Assembly (NCBI RefSeq): GCF_020181615.1
Contig: NZ_CP084029.1
Span: forward strand, 4,269,788-4,333,787
Direction of reading: 5' to 3'
DNA from: [Mycobacterium] crassicus
GTDB lineage: Bacteria; Actinomycetota; Actinomycetes; Mycobacteriales; Mycobacteriaceae
Length of the DNA stretch: 64,000 nucleotides
Below the pieces are notes generated by a model that saw only the letters and a program-made list of their open reading frames with translations, was not told the origin of the DNA and made no database searches. The position numbers were made by a program, and so were the translations under genes. Positions 1 to 9,769 of the stretch are shown here, piece by piece (the first letter of the stretch is position 1; the number at the start of each line of letters is the position of its first letter).

Positions 1-349
1 CGGCGGCGGCGGTGGCGCCGGCGGGACCGGCGGCACCGGCAGCGGTGGCGGCACCGGCGGTGCCGGTGGAGCGGGCGGCACCGGTGGTGTGGGTGGCGCG
101 GCCGGCAGCAGCACCGGTTCCCTTGCTCCCGGTGTTGGCGGCAGCGGCGGCGCCGGCGGCAACGGCGGCCCCGGCACCGCACCGGCCAATCCGGGTGGGG
201 TCGGCGGCGTCGGCGGGGTGGGCGGCAACGGCAGTCCCGCCCCGAGCCCTGGCCTCCCCTCCATCAACGGCGGCCCCGGCGGCCCGGGCACCAACGGCGG
301 CCCGAACGGCGCCGCCGGCAGCCCCGGAACGCCGGGCACGAACGGGTAG
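1..349 (+). CDS. 3' end of a glycine-rich PGRS-like protein (partial)
   Basis: Open from the left edge in the frame starting at base 2 and ending at TAG 347-349. The visible ~115 residues are almost wholly Gly/Ala/Asn/Thr with GGxGG and NGGxGG repeats, typical of the C-terminal PGRS region of PE_PGRS proteins, and the end is rich in Pro-Gly-Thr-Asn. The N-terminus, where a PE domain would be, lies outside the window, so PE_PGRS membership is inferred; another Gly-rich surface protein is possible. The stop codon directly abuts the stop of the convergent fadE34 gene, with no base between them. Confidence 0.7.
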   Translation, partial: GGGGGAGGTGGTGSGGGTGGAGGAGGTGGVGGAAGSSTGSLAPGVGGSGGAGGNGGPGTAPANPGGVGGVGGVGGNGSPAPSPGLPSINGGPGGPGTNGGPNGAAGSPGTPGTNG

Positions 350-2485
350 TTACCCGCGCGGCAGCCCCAGCAGCCGTTCGGCGGCCAGCGTCAGCAGGAT
401 CTGTTCGGTGCCGCCGGCGATCGACAGGCACCGGGTGTTGAGGAAGTCGTGTACCTCGCGCCCGGCCACCGCGCCAGCGCCGGCGATGACGTCCATCCGG
501 TACTCGGCCAGCTCCTGGCGGTAACGCACCCCGATCAGCTTGCGCACCGAGGACTCCGAGCCGGGGTCCTGCCCACCGACGGCCAGCTGGGCGATGCGCT
601 GATCCAGCAGCGAACCGGCCTGGGCGGCGATGATCAGCCGGGCCAGCCGGTCGTCGGCGGCGGTGTCGGAGTCCCGGTCGGCCAATGCCTTGAGCAGCTC
701 CTCCATCGGGTTGCCCAGCGCGGTGCCGCCTGCGATCGCGACCCGCTCGTTGGCCAGCGTGGTCCGCGCCAGCCGCCAGCCGTCGTTGACACCGCCGACC
801 ACCATCTCGTCGGGGACGAAGACGTCGTCGAGGAAGACCTCGTTGAACAGGGCGTCACCGGTGATCTCGCGCAGCGGCCGGATGTCGATGCCCTCGGCGG
901 TCATGTCGAGCAGGAAGTAGGTGATGCCCTTGTGCTTCGGCGCGTCGGGATCGGTGCGGGCCAGACAGATGCCCCACTGCGAATCGTCCGCCCGTGACGT
1001 CCACACCTTCTGCCCGGTCAGTCGCCAGCCGCCGTCGACCTTGACCGCCTTGGTGCGCAGCGCCGCCAGGTCGGAGCCGGCGCCCGGCTCGGAGAACAGC
1101 TGGCACCAGAAGATCTCACCGGTCAGGGTGGCCGGGATGAACCGCTCGATCTGCTCGGGCGTGCCGTGCTCGAGGATGGTGGGCGCGGCCCACCAGCCGA
1201 TCACCAGGTCGGGTCGTTCGACACCGGCCGCGGCCAGCTCCTGGTCGATCACCAACTGCTCGCTCGCACCGGCGGCGCGCCCGTAGGGCACCGGCCAGTG
1301 CGGGGCCAGCAGACCCGATTCGGCCAGCGCCGCCTGGCGCCGCTCGACCGGCAGCGCCGCGATCCGGGCCGCCTCCGCGGCGATGGCGGGCCGCAGGTCG
1401 GCGATGGCGGTGTCCTCGCCGAGGTCCATCTCCAGCCGGCGTCGCACCCCGGCCCGGGTCAGCGCGGCCACCCGGCGCAACCAATGCTCCGCCCCGCCCA
1501 GTGCCTGCCCGATGCCGTAAGCGCGGCGCAGGTACAGGTGCGCGTCGTGTTCCCAGGTGATGCCGATGCCACCGAGCACCTGGATGCAGTCCTTGGCGTT
1601 GGCCTTGGCGGCGTCGATGCAGATGGCGGCGGCGACCGCGGCGGCGATCGAGAACTGCTGGTCGTCGGGGTCCGAGGCGGCGCGAGCCACATCGGCGGCG
1701 GCCACGGCGGCCTGGTCGGCTCGGCACAGCATTTCGGCACACAGGTGCTTGATGGCCTGGAAGCTGCCGATCGGCCTACCGAACTGTTCGCGCACCTTGG
1801 CGTATGCCACGGCGGTGTCCAGCGCCCAGCGGGCCACACCGGCCGCTTCCGCGGACAGCAGAGTGACGGCCAGGTTCTCCACCCGACCGCCGGCCTCGAG
1901 CACCGTCGCCGGCGCGGCGGACAGCGTCACCTTCGCCAACGGCCGGGAAAAGTCGGTGGCGGTCAGCGGCTCGACCTGTACCCCACCGGCGCGGGCGTCG
2001 ACCAGCACCCACTGGGCACCGGCCGGCAGCAGTAGCAACCCGTCGGCGGTGGCTCCCAGCACGCGCTCAGCGGTACCGGACGCCTGTCCTGCAGCGGCGT
2101 CAAAGTCGACCGCGGCGGCAGCGATAGCGGTGTTGATGGCCACGCCCGCGGCACGCTCGCCGTTCGCCAGGGCCTCGGCCAGCTGCGGATCGGTGACAAC
2201 CATGGTCGCCAGCGCGGTACTCGCGACCGGCCCGGGAACCAGCGCCTTGGCGGCCTCGTCGACCATCGCGCACAGGTCTTCGATCCGTCCGCCGGCTCCG
2301 CCGTGCTCCTCGGCCACCGCCACCCCGAACAGGCCCAGCTCGGCCAGGCGGGCGAAAACCGGTTGCCAGGCATCGGGTTCGCCCAGCTCCACCGCCCGAA
2401 TCGCCTCGGCTGTGCCCGCTGCGGCAGCCCAGTCGCGAACCAGCTCACGGGCGGCGAGCTGTTCGTCGGTGATGGTCACGGACAC
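350..2485 (-). CDS. fadE34: Acyl-CoA dehydrogenase FadE34-like (fused double ACAD)
   Basis: 711 residues, the same length as remembered for M. tuberculosis FadE34 (Rv3573c). The protein is two acyl-CoA dehydrogenase units in tandem. The N-terminal unit (about 1-350) carries the REQFGRPIGSFQAIKH signature near residue 230. The C-terminal unit has SEPGAGSDLAALRTKA, KVWTSRA and the closing GGTEQILL signature near residue 690. FadE34 (ChsE3) is known to dehydrogenate the CoA ester of a shortened steroid side chain during cholesterol breakdown. The GTG start is preceded by TAGGAG, six bases upstream. It is divergent from kstR with a perfect KstR operator between them, which supports the steroid assignment over a generic FadE. 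Confidence 0.9.
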   Translation of the reverse strand: MSVTITDEQLAARELVRDWAAAAGTAEAIRAVELGEPDAWQPVFARLAELGLFGVAVAEEHGGAGGRIEDLCAMVDEAAKALVPGPVASTALATMVVTDPQLAEALANGERAAGVAINTAIAAAAVDFDAAAGQASGTAERVLGATADGLLLLPAGAQWVLVDARAGGVQVEPLTATDFSRPLAKVTLSAAPATVLEAGGRVENLAVTLLSAEAAGVARWALDTAVAYAKVREQFGRPIGSFQAIKHLCAEMLCRADQAAVAAADVARAASDPDDQQFSIAAAVAAAICIDAAKANAKDCIQVLGGIGITWEHDAHLYLRRAYGIGQALGGAEHWLRRVAALTRAGVRRRLEMDLGEDTAIADLRPAIAAEAARIAALPVERRQAALAESGLLAPHWPVPYGRAAGASEQLVIDQELAAAGVERPDLVIGWWAAPTILEHGTPEQIERFIPATLTGEIFWCQLFSEPGAGSDLAALRTKAVKVDGGWRLTGQKVWTSRADDSQWGICLARTDPDAPKHKGITYFLLDMTAEGIDIRPLREITGDALFNEVFLDDVFVPDEMVVGGVNDGWRLARTTLANERVAIAGGTALGNPMEELLKALADRDSDTAADDRLARLIIAAQAGSLLDQRIAQLAVGGQDPGSESSVRKLIGVRYRQELAEYRMDVIAGAGAVAGREVHDFLNTRCLSIAGGTEQILLTLAAERLLGLPRG

Positions 2486-2549
2486 GCTGGGCTCCTAGAT
2501 GTCATAACGAACTTCGATGTCGGCGAGTGAGGAAGGCCACCCCGCTCAC

Positions 2550-2563
2550 TAGAACGTGTTCTA
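2550..2563. promoter_or_regulatory. KstR operator (perfect palindrome)
   Basis: TAGAACGTGTTCTA is a perfect 14-base palindrome fitting the known KstR motif TnnAACnnGTTnnA. It lies between the divergent fadE34 (start 2485) and kstR (start 2703). It should let KstR repress both genes until a steroid-CoA ligand releases it. Confidence 0.9.
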
Positions 2564-2702
2564 ATAGTGCCAGCGTCTGACCGTCAAGTCGAACCGTTGT
2601 GGCAGGACACGTAGCGTCCCGCCGGTGTTGGAGGTGGGAGATTCACCCAGGCGATGCGTATCGTTACTGGCGAGTAGGTCTACTGAAGGAGCCGGACACC
2701 AC

Positions 2703-3374
2703 ATGTCGTCAGCAGCCGACAGCAATCCGGGCCGCGGATCGGGCACTCAACCGCGTGAGGTCGTCAACGTGGCTGTGCTGACCGAATCCGACCTCGGTTC
2801 CGAGGCCCAGCGCGAACGCCGCAAGCGCATCCTGGACGCGACCCTGGCGATCGCCTCCAAGGGTGGGTATGACGCCGTGCAGATGCGCGCGGTGGCCGAC
2901 CGTGCAGACGTCGCCGTGGGCACCCTCTACCGGTACTTCCCGTCGAAGGTTCACCTGCTGGTCTCGGCGATGGGCCGAGAGATCGAGCGCATCGAGACCA
3001 AGATCGATCCGGCGATGTTCGCCGAAACCACCCGGCACCAGCGGCTCAACTTGGTGGTCAGCAAGCTCAACCGCGCCATGCAACGCAACCCGCTGCTCAC
3101 CGAAGCCATGACCAGGGCGTATGTCTTCGCCGACGCATCGGCGGCCGGCGAGGTCGACCACGTGCAGAAGCTGATCGACTCGATGTTCGCCGGCGCTATG
3201 AGCGATGGCGAACCGACCGAGGAGCAGTACCACATCTCCCGGGTGATCTCGGACGTGTGGCTGTCCAACCTGCTCGCCTGGCTTACCCGGCGAGCATCGG
3301 CCACCGACTTCAGCACGCGGCTGGACCTGGCGGTCCGGCTGCTGATCGGCGACGACGACCGCCCCACGATCTGA
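2703..3374 (+). CDS. kstR: TetR-family steroid-catabolism repressor KstR
   Basis: 223 residues from ATG 2703, which has AAGGAG about 11 bases upstream. An internal GTG at 2769 (reading MAVLTESDLGSEAQRERR) matches the shorter annotated start of the M. tuberculosis protein and cannot be excluded. The TetR helix-turn-helix is clear: RRKRILDATLAIASKGG, then VAVGTLYRYFPSKVHLL. The C-terminal part, AMTRAYVFADASAAGEVD and VISDVWLSNLLAWLTRRAS, is the KstR ligand domain by remembered identity to Rv3574. KstR represses the large cholesterol-degradation regulon. Divergence from fadE34 around a perfect operator implies autoregulation. Confidence 0.93.
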   Translation: MSSAADSNPGRGSGTQPREVVNVAVLTESDLGSEAQRERRKRILDATLAIASKGGYDAVQMRAVADRADVAVGTLYRYFPSKVHLLVSAMGREIERIETKIDPAMFAETTRHQRLNLVVSKLNRAMQRNPLLTEAMTRAYVFADASAAGEVDHVQKLIDSMFAGAMSDGEPTEEQYHISRVISDVWLSNLLAWLTRRASATDFSTRLDLAVRLLIGDDDRPTI

Positions 3375-3386
3375 TCGGGCTCGCCG

Positions 3387-4307
3387 ATGCGCGTCAAACT
3401 CGGCCGTCCCGACCTCGCCGGATACGCGCATCGCTTCACGGTGCCCGCCGCTGCGCCGGACGCACCGCTTTCACTGACCTGGTTGGGCGTGTCGACGCTG
3501 CTGATCGATGACGGCTCATCGGCGCTGCTGACCGACGGCTACTTCTCCCGCCCCGGTTTGGCGCGCGTGCAGTTCGGCAAGGTGGCCCCCTCACCTGCCC
3601 GGGTCGACGGCTGCCTGGCCCGCGCCGGGGTGCACACCCTGGCGGCCGTCATCGCGGTCCACACCCACATCGACCACGTACTGGATTCGGCGTTGGTCGC
3701 CGACCGTACCGGCGCAGTGTTGGTCGGTGGTTCCTCGGCCGCCAACGTGGGCCGCGGCCACGGCCTTGCCGAGGATCGCCTGGTGGTCGCGGTGCCGGAT
3801 CAGCCGATCACGTTGGGCGCCTACGACGTCACCCTGATCGAGTCGCGGCACTGCCCGCCGGACCGCTTTCCCGGTTCGATCACCGCCCCGGTCACGCCAC
3901 CGGTACGGGTGACGGCCTACCGGTGCGGTGAATCGTGGTCGGTGGTGGTGGTGCATCGCCCGTCGGGCCGGCGCGTGTTGATCGTCGGCAGCGCCGGGTT
4001 CGTTCCCGGCGCGCTGGACTCTCACCGCGCCGACGTCGTGTATCTGGGTGTGGGCCAACTCGGTTTGCAGCCGCGGCAATACCTGGTCGACTACTGGTCG
4101 GAGGCGGTGCGCGCAGTCGGCGCCAAGACGGTTGTGCTGACCCATTGGGACGACTTCTTCCGGCCGTTGTCGAAACCGTTGCGCGCCTTGCCTTATGCCG
4201 GCGATGACCTCAACTTTACGATGCGGGTTCTCGATGAGCTGGCCGAAGCCGACGGAGTCGCGCTGCACCTGCCCACGGTGTGGCGGCGTGAGGATCCGTG
4301 GGGCTGA
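3387..4307 (+). CDS. MBL-fold metallo-hydrolase family protein
   Basis: 306 residues from ATG 3387, 12 bases after kstR. The metallo-beta-lactamase zinc motif is visible as H92-T-H94-I-D96-H97 after a hydrophobic strand, with later candidate ligands at ESRHCPPDRF and VLTHWDD. The N-terminus (SLTWLGVSTLLIDDGSSALLTDGYFSRPG) resembles UlaG-like MBL proteins. Its position matches M. tuberculosis Rv3577. The substrate is not evident. Its last ten bases overlap the next gene's GTG start, so the two are probably translated together. Possible read-through from kstR would place it under steroid control, but this is inference. Confidence 0.8.
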   Translation: MRVKLGRPDLAGYAHRFTVPAAAPDAPLSLTWLGVSTLLIDDGSSALLTDGYFSRPGLARVQFGKVAPSPARVDGCLARAGVHTLAAVIAVHTHIDHVLDSALVADRTGAVLVGGSSAANVGRGHGLAEDRLVVAVPDQPITLGAYDVTLIESRHCPPDRFPGSITAPVTPPVRVTAYRCGESWSVVVVHRPSGRRVLIVGSAGFVPGALDSHRADVVYLGVGQLGLQPRQYLVDYWSEAVRAVGAKTVVLTHWDDFFRPLSKPLRALPYAGDDLNFTMRVLDELAEADGVALHLPTVWRREDPWG

Positions 4308-5548
4308 CATCGGCTCTTGCACTGCTGCTGCTCGCTGTGGTGCTGGGGTTCGCGGTGGCCCGTCCGCGGGGCTGGCCGGAGGTTTTCGCCGCGGTGCCGG
4401 CCGCCGGGATCGTGGTCGCCACCGGAGCGATCTCCGTGCACGACGCGGCCGCCGAGGCCGCCGGCCTGCTGCGAGTCGTGGCCTTCCTGGGTGCGGTGCT
4501 GGTACTGGCGCAACTCTGTGACGACGAGGGCCTGTTCGAGGCCGCCGGTGCGGCGATGGCCCGCGCCGACATCGGCCCACCGCAACATCTGCTGCGCCGC
4601 GTCTTCGTGATCGCCGCGGGCCTGACCGCGGTGTTGAGTCTGGACGCGACGGTGCTGCTGCTGACCCCGGTGGTACTGACGATGGCCCGTCGCCGCCGGG
4701 CGCCGATCCGCCCGCACGCGTATGCGACCGCGCACCTGGCCAACACCGCATCCCTGCTGCTTCCGGTGTCCAACCTGACCAACCTGCTGGTGTTCGGCCA
4801 GGCCGGCCTGTCCTTCGTGAAGTTCACCGCGCTGATGGCGGCCCCGTGGCTGGCCGCCACCGCTGTCGTGTACCTGATCTTCCGGTGGTTCTTCCGTGCC
4901 GATCTGCGTGCGGCACCGGTGCACCGCCACGCCGGCCCGCCGCCTGCGGTTCCGGTGTTCGTGCTGGTGGTGCTGGGCTTGACGCTGGTCGGTTTCGTGG
5001 TCGCCGAGACGGTCGGGGTCGCTCCGGCCTGGGCGGCGTTCGCCGGTGCCGCGGTTCTGGCGGTCCGCGCGTTGGCGCAGCGGCGCGCCACCCCGGCCGG
5101 GATCCTGCGGTCGGCCAATTTGGGGTTTCTGGTGTTCGTGCTGGCCCTGGGCGTGGTGGTCCGCGCCGTCGTCGACAACGGCCTGGGCGATCGAATGAGC
5201 GCAGTGTTGCCGGAGGGCTCCGGGTTGGCGGCACTGCTTGGTATCGCTACGGTCGCCGCCGTACTGGCCAACGTGGTCAACAACCTGCCGGCGACGCTGG
5301 TGCTGGTGCCACTGGTGGCACCCAGCGGCGCGGTCGCGGTGCTGGCGGTGCTGATCGGTGTCAACATCGGCCCCAACCTGACCTATGTCGGCTCGCTGTC
5401 GAATCTGCTGTGGCGCAGGGTGTTACACCGATACCGTGTTCCGGCCGGGGTCGGCGAGTACACCCGGCTGGGGTTGTGCACGGTTCCGGCGACTCTGCTG
5501 GTGGCGGTGCTGGCGCTGTGGGCGAGCGCGAAGCTGATGGGTGTCTAG
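4298..5548 (+). CDS. arsB2: ArsB/NhaD-type ion transporter (SLC13 superfamily)
   Basis: 416 residues, almost entirely hydrophobic with roughly ten to twelve membrane spans. Family landmarks are LDATVLLLTPVVLTM, a second-half NNLPAT motif (N328-N329) and NIGPNLTYVGSLSNLLWRR, as in ArsB arsenite and related ion permeases. The gene corresponds by position to M. tuberculosis Rv3578 (arsB2). There is no arsenic operon partner (ArsR, ArsC) nearby, so the substrate is open. GTG start overlaps the upstream MBL gene by 10 bases. The 3' end overlaps the convergent GDPD gene by 4 bases. Confidence 0.82.
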   Translation: MGLTSALALLLLAVVLGFAVARPRGWPEVFAAVPAAGIVVATGAISVHDAAAEAAGLLRVVAFLGAVLVLAQLCDDEGLFEAAGAAMARADIGPPQHLLRRVFVIAAGLTAVLSLDATVLLLTPVVLTMARRRRAPIRPHAYATAHLANTASLLLPVSNLTNLLVFGQAGLSFVKFTALMAAPWLAATAVVYLIFRWFFRADLRAAPVHRHAGPPPAVPVFVLVVLGLTLVGFVVAETVGVAPAWAAFAGAAVLAVRALAQRRATPAGILRSANLGFLVFVLALGVVVRAVVDNGLGDRMSAVLPEGSGLAALLGIATVAAVLANVVNNLPATLVLVPLVAPSGAVAVLAVLIGVNIGPNLTYVGSLSNLLWRRVLHRYRVPAGVGEYTRLGLCTVPATLLVAVLALWASAKLMGV

Positions 5549-6441
5549 CCCGCCGGATAGGCCCGCGGCAGCGGCATGCCCAGCTCGGCCAGTACCGCGC
5601 GCAGCCGGCTCGGGTAGTCGGTGATGAGCCCGTCGACCCCGGCGGCAATCTGCAGTCGCATGGCACCGGGGTCGTTGACCGTCCACGGGATCACGCGGAG
5701 CCCCGCGGCATGCGCGCGGTCCACGAAGGCTCGATCGACCACCGAGTAGTCCGGGGACACGATGTCGGCGCCCACCGACACGGCGCCGGCGATCGGATCG
5801 GCACCCTCCTCCCACAGTGCGACAAGGGGAATCGCCGGTTCGGCGGCGCGTACCAGGGGCAGGGTCGTCCAGTCGAAGCTCTGGATCTCGACGGAATCGA
5901 GCTTTCCGGCGGCGCGCACCGCGGCCAGGATCACCTCGACGATCTGCCGCTGATTGTCGGCGTCGACCTTGGTCTCGATGTTGTAGCGGACCGCGGTGTG
6001 ACCGGCCAGCGCGAAGACCTCCGGCAAGGTGGCGATCACGTTGCCCCGCACCACTTCCGCATTCGGGAACTGCGGCAACAGCCTGCCGCAGTCCACGGTG
6101 CGCACCTGGGCCAGGGTGAGGTCGCCCACCCGCTTACCCACGTAGGGGTATTGCGGGTCACCGGCGAACGCCGGACCGGTGTCGGTGCACTTCTCCGGCT
6201 CGATCACCGGGTCATGCCAGACCAGCGGCTGGGCGTCACGAGTCAGAACGATGTCCAATTCCAGTGTGCTGACACCCAGTTCAAGGGACTTGGCGAAGGC
6301 ACGCAGCGAACTCTCGGTGGTTTCACCGCGGCCACCGCGATGCGACTGCAGATCGAACCCCGCCGGCAACGCGTGTGCGGACGTCATCGGACCCACCATC
6401 GCAGCCGCCAGCACCAGGGCAACGGCGGCGCCACGAATCAC
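5545..6441 (-). CDS. Secreted glycerophosphodiester phosphodiesterase
   Basis: 298 residues. A signal peptide (about 1-24, ending near AHA) has no lipobox cysteine, so export as a soluble protein is likely. The GDPD barrel follows: [21 protein letters not shown] (catalytic His, metal Glu), [22 protein letters not shown] (second His), [10 protein letters not shown], and near the end [12 protein letters not shown] and [14 protein letters not shown]. Such enzymes hydrolyse glycerophosphodiesters to glycerol-3-phosphate and an alcohol. The GTG start overlaps the rlmB stop in a GTGA, so it is the last gene of a cysS-rlmB-GDPD operon. It is not part of the M. tuberculosis order here as I recall it. 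Confidence 0.87.
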   Translation of the reverse strand: MIRGAAVALVLAAAMVGPMTSAHALPAGFDLQSHRGGRGETTESSLRAFAKSLELGVSTLELDIVLTRDAQPLVWHDPVIEPEKCTDTGPAFAGDPQYPYVGKRVGDLTLAQVRTVDCGRLLPQFPNAEVVRGNVIATLPEVFALAGHTAVRYNIETKVDADNQRQIVEVILAAVRAAGKLDSVEIQSFDWTTLPLVRAAEPAIPLVALWEEGADPIAGAVSVGADIVSPDYSVVDRAFVDRAHAAGLRVIPWTVNDPGAMRLQIAAGVDGLITDYPSRLRAVLAELGMPLPRAYPAG

Positions 6442-7379
6442 CGTCGCTGACGGGCGATCTCGGCCAGCACTACCCCGGCAGCCACCGATGCGTTGAGCGA
6501 CTCGGTGGGTCCGGACATCGGAATCGAGACGATCGCATCGCAGTTCTGCCGGACCAGCCGGGACAGCCCCTTGCCCTCGGAACCGACGACCAGCACCAGC
6601 GGGCTGGTGCCGTCCAACTCATCGACCACAGTGTCGCCGCCGGCATCCAGGCCGACGATCTGCAGGCCGCGATCTGCCCACGCCTTCAGAGTCTGGTTCA
6701 GATTGGACGCGCGCGCGATCGGAACCCGCGCTGCCGCACCGGCACTGGTACGCCAGGCCACCGCGGTCACCGATGCCGAACGACGCTGCGGGATCACCAC
6801 GCCGTGTCCGCCGAACGCCGCCACCGACCGCACGATGGCGCCGAGATTGCGCGGGTCGGAGATGTTGTCCAGCGCGACCAGCAGCGGCGACGCGACATCA
6901 CGCCGCGCGGCGGCCAGGAGGTCGTCAGGATGGGCGTACTGATACGGCGGAACCTGCAGCGCGATGCCCTGATGCAGACCGTTGGTGGTCATCTTGTCCA
7001 GATCCGACCGCGGCACTTCCAGGATCGGCAAGCCTGAATCGGCTGCGCGGGTGACTGATTCGGTCAGCCGCTCGTCCGCTTCCGCACCGAGTGCGACGTA
7101 CAGCGCGGTGGCGGGAATCCCGGCGCGCAGACATTCCAGCACCGGGTTACGACCCAGGACGGTTTCACTCTCGTCGGTGCGCTTGGCGGTCCGGTACGCC
7201 CGCTGCTTGGCCGCGCGCTTGGCGGCCTTGGCCGCCGGGTGATACTCCCGCTGGTGCGCCGGCGGGGTGGCGCCGCGACCCTCAAGCCCACGGCGACGCT
7301 GACCGCCGGAACCGACGGTTGGACCCTTCTTGGTGCCGGGCTTGCGTACTGCGCCTTTGCGTTTGGAGTTGCCGGCCAT
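6438..7379 (-). CDS. rlmB: SpoU-family 23S rRNA ribose methyltransferase RlmB-like
   Basis: 313 residues. A lysine/arginine-rich N-terminal tail (about 1-70) precedes the substrate-binding domain ([23 protein letters not shown]) and then the trefoil-knot SPOUT domain: [39 protein letters not shown], and [22 protein letters not shown]. These are the three TrmH/SpoU motifs. The enzyme should 2'-O-methylate a guanosine in 23S rRNA using SAM. It corresponds to Rv3579c. The ATG directly abuts the cysS stop and the stop overlaps the GDPD start, giving a tightly packed operon. Confidence 0.9.
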   Translation of the reverse strand: MAGNSKRKGAVRKPGTKKGPTVGSGGQRRRGLEGRGATPPAHQREYHPAAKAAKRAAKQRAYRTAKRTDESETVLGRNPVLECLRAGIPATALYVALGAEADERLTESVTRAADSGLPILEVPRSDLDKMTTNGLHQGIALQVPPYQYAHPDDLLAAARRDVASPLLVALDNISDPRNLGAIVRSVAAFGGHGVVIPQRRSASVTAVAWRTSAGAAARVPIARASNLNQTLKAWADRGLQIVGLDAGGDTVVDELDGTSPLVLVVGSEGKGLSRLVRQNCDAIVSIPMSGPTESLNASVAAGVVLAEIARQRR

Positions 7380-8789
7380 CTATGCGGTTCCCTCCACCAG
7401 CAGCGACCACTGCGGACCGTCTCCGGTGTCGGTGACGTCGATACCGGCATCCTTGAGCCGGCCCCGGATCTCGTCGGCCAGCGCCCAGTCCTGTTCGGCG
7501 CGAGCGGTCGCCCGGCGCTCGAGTTCTGCGCGCACCAACACATCAACCGCCGCCAGCGCCGCCGACGTCTCGTCGCGCGACTCCCAGCGCTCGTCGAGCG
7601 GGTCGCAGCCCAGCACGTTCATCATCGCCCGGATGGCACCGGCCGCGGCCAGCGCACCGTCGTGGTCACCGGAGTCCAGCGCCCGGTTGCCCTCCGCGCG
7701 GGTCCGGTGCACCTCGGCCAGAGCGATCGGCACCGCGAGGTCGTCGTCGAGAGCGGCGGCGAAGCGGTCCGTCCAGGTACCCGGAACCACCGCGCCCACC
7801 CGACTGCGCACGCGGTGCAGGAAGTCCTCGATACCGACGTAGGCGTTGACGGCGTCGTGCAGGGCGTTCTCGGAGAACTCCAGCATCGACCGGTAGTGCG
7901 CGCTGCCCAGGTAGTACCGCAGTTCGGCAGGCCGCACCCGCTCCAGCACCGCGGACATCGACAGCACGTTGCCCAACGACTTGCTCATCTTCTCGCCGCC
8001 GAGGGTGACCCAGCCGTTGTGCAACCAATAGTTCGCGAATCCGTCTCCGGCGGCACGACTCTGAGCGATCTCGTTCTCGTGGTGCGGGAAGACCAGGTCC
8101 ATCCCGCCGCAGTGGATGTCGAATTCGGCGCCCAGGTAGGACCGGGCCATCGCCGAACACTCCAGGTGCCAGCCCGGACGACCCGGGCCCCACGGCGTCG
8201 GCCAGCTGGGTTCCCCGGGCTTGGCGCCCTTCCACAGCGTGAAGTCGCGCGGATCGCGTTTGCCGGTGGCAACACCCTCGCCTTGATGCACGTCGTCGAT
8301 CCGGTGACCGGACAACTGGCCGTACTCGGGGTAGCTGAGCACGTCGAAGTACACGTCGCCGCCGCCGGCGTAGGCGTGACCCCGGTCGATCAGCCGCTCG
8401 ATCAGCTCGACCATCTGGGTGATGTGCCCCGTGGCGCGGGGCTCCGCCGACGGCGGCAGCACACCCAGCGCCTCGTAGGCGGCGGTGAACTCTCGTTCGT
8501 AGGTGGCGGCCCATTCCCACCAGGGCCGGCCCGCCGCGGCGGCCTTGGTCAGGATCTTGTCGTCGATGTCGGTCACGTTGCGCACGAAGGCGACGTCGTA
8601 GCCGCGGGCGGTCAGCCAGCGGCGCAACACGTCGAACGCGACACCGCTACGAACGTGACCGATGTGGGGAGCCGCCTGGACGGTCGCACCGCACAGGTAA
8701 ATGGACGCATGGCCAGGCCGCAGCGGAACGAAGTCACGAACGGCGCCGGTTGCCGTGTCGTGCAGTCGCAGGCTGGGGCGATCGGTCAC
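7380..8789 (-). CDS. cysS: Cysteinyl-tRNA synthetase
   Basis: 469 residues, normal length for CysRS. The HIGH signature is PHIGHVRSG, with the first zinc ligand in [10 protein letters not shown]. The KMSKS loop is K267-M-S-K-S. Zinc and substrate residues lie in [14 protein letters not shown] and [17 protein letters not shown]. It charges tRNA-Cys with cysteine in the cytosol. The start is GTG 8789 with no strong Shine-Dalgarno. It heads the leftward cysS-rlmB-GDPD operon and corresponds to cysS1 (Rv3580c). Confidence 0.95.
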   Translation of the reverse strand: MTDRPSLRLHDTATGAVRDFVPLRPGHASIYLCGATVQAAPHIGHVRSGVAFDVLRRWLTARGYDVAFVRNVTDIDDKILTKAAAAGRPWWEWAATYEREFTAAYEALGVLPPSAEPRATGHITQMVELIERLIDRGHAYAGGGDVYFDVLSYPEYGQLSGHRIDDVHQGEGVATGKRDPRDFTLWKGAKPGEPSWPTPWGPGRPGWHLECSAMARSYLGAEFDIHCGGMDLVFPHHENEIAQSRAAGDGFANYWLHNGWVTLGGEKMSKSLGNVLSMSAVLERVRPAELRYYLGSAHYRSMLEFSENALHDAVNAYVGIEDFLHRVRSRVGAVVPGTWTDRFAAALDDDLAVPIALAEVHRTRAEGNRALDSGDHDGALAAAGAIRAMMNVLGCDPLDERWESRDETSAALAAVDVLVRAELERRATARAEQDWALADEIRGRLKDAGIDVTDTGDGPQWSLLVEGTA

Positions 8790-8926
8790 GACGGGCCAGC
8801 TTACCGGGCGGCGGACAGCCCACCGTCGTCACTGCGGTTCGGGAACCCTCGCACCCGGTTCTATCAGGCAGTTACCAGGTGAGGCCACCTCTTGCCACAT
8901 GTGTGGACAGGCGGTCACCAGTGGCA

Positions 8927-8932
8927 TATATT
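8927..8932 (+). promoter_or_regulatory. Candidate -10 element, leaderless start of secreted protein
   Basis: TATATT ends six bases before GTG 8939, and there is no Shine-Dalgarno. This spacing fits transcription starting at the initiation codon. Confidence 0.55.
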
Positions 8933-8938
8933 GCGGCT

Positions 8939-9742
8939 GTGAGTAATCGTCTGGTGGCTGTCTCTGGCGCGCTTCTTGCTGCGGCCGCAATCGCATCGTC
9001 CGGCACTGCGTTCGCCGATGAGCCGAACCAGCAGGGCCAGCCGCAGCCCCAGCCCGCAGAGGTTGTGGCTGCCACAGCTCCGGCCCCGGCCGAGCAGCCG
9101 GCGGAGGCCGCAGGCATTCCGGCCGAGCACCAGGAGGCGATGCAGGACGCCCAGGCCGAGCAGCAGCGCCAGCAGGCCGAGCAGCAGGCCGACCAGATGG
9201 GTCAGACCGCCTCCACCGCCGGCGCCAGCGCCAGCACCGCCAGCATGGCTGCGATGGGTCCCCAGATCGGCATGCAGATGGCGATGATGGCCCCGATGCT
9301 GGCGATGTACGCCCCGATGATGGGTATGCCCCTGTTGACCTCCGGCCTGGGCAGCCTGGGTGCGGCCAACGGCGCCGGAACCGGTGCGCAAGCCGCCACC
9401 GAGGCCGCCGGTCAGGCCGCCGCGTCGCTGCCCTTCGACCTGGGCCACGACCTGACTCCTAACCTCGACCCCGGCATCGTCACGGACTCGCTCGCCGGTG
9501 TGGGAGGCGACGCTGTCAGTGGGTTCGCCGGTGCCGGTGCTGACGCCGCTGCCGCAGGTGCCGACGCCGCCGCTGTGGGTGCTGACGCTGCCGGCGCGGG
9601 TGCTGACCTTGCCACCCACGTGGCCGGCGAGACTGCCGGTACCGTCGGGGACGTCGTCGCTCAGGGCGCCGGCGACATCGGTGCGGCGGTCGCCACCGAA
9701 GCCACCTGCTCGGTCCTCGGCGCCATCTTCGGCATCTGCTGA
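8939..9742 (+). CDS. Secreted Ala/Gln/Met-rich hypothetical protein
   Basis: 267 residues from GTG 8939; the same frame opens further upstream, but only this start places a signal peptide at the N-terminus (LVAVSGALLAAAAIASSG, then TAFADE as likely cleavage site). The mature protein has a Pro/Gln/Glu-rich stretch with AEQQRQQAEQQADQ likely coiled. A hydrophobic methionine-rich segment follows (about 113-143: MQMAMMAPMLAMYAPMMGMP). The C-terminal half contains AGADAAAxGAD repeats, and the tail has two cysteines (CSVLGAIFGIC). I do not recognise a family. It is inserted between cysS and ispF, adjacent in M. tuberculosis, and reads against both. Confidence 0.75.
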   Translation: MSNRLVAVSGALLAAAAIASSGTAFADEPNQQGQPQPQPAEVVAATAPAPAEQPAEAAGIPAEHQEAMQDAQAEQQRQQAEQQADQMGQTASTAGASASTASMAAMGPQIGMQMAMMAPMLAMYAPMMGMPLLTSGLGSLGAANGAGTGAQAATEAAGQAAASLPFDLGHDLTPNLDPGIVTDSLAGVGGDAVSGFAGAGADAAAAGADAAAVGADAAGAGADLATHVAGETAGTVGDVVAQGAGDIGAAVATEATCSVLGAIFGIC

Positions 9743-9769
9743 CCCCGCTCCGCACGGACTAGCGGCGAA

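Noticed and set aside
2561..2746. 61-codon minus-strand frame between fadE34 and kstR
   Set aside because: It covers the KstR operator region and kstR start, has no ribosome site and no recognisable product.
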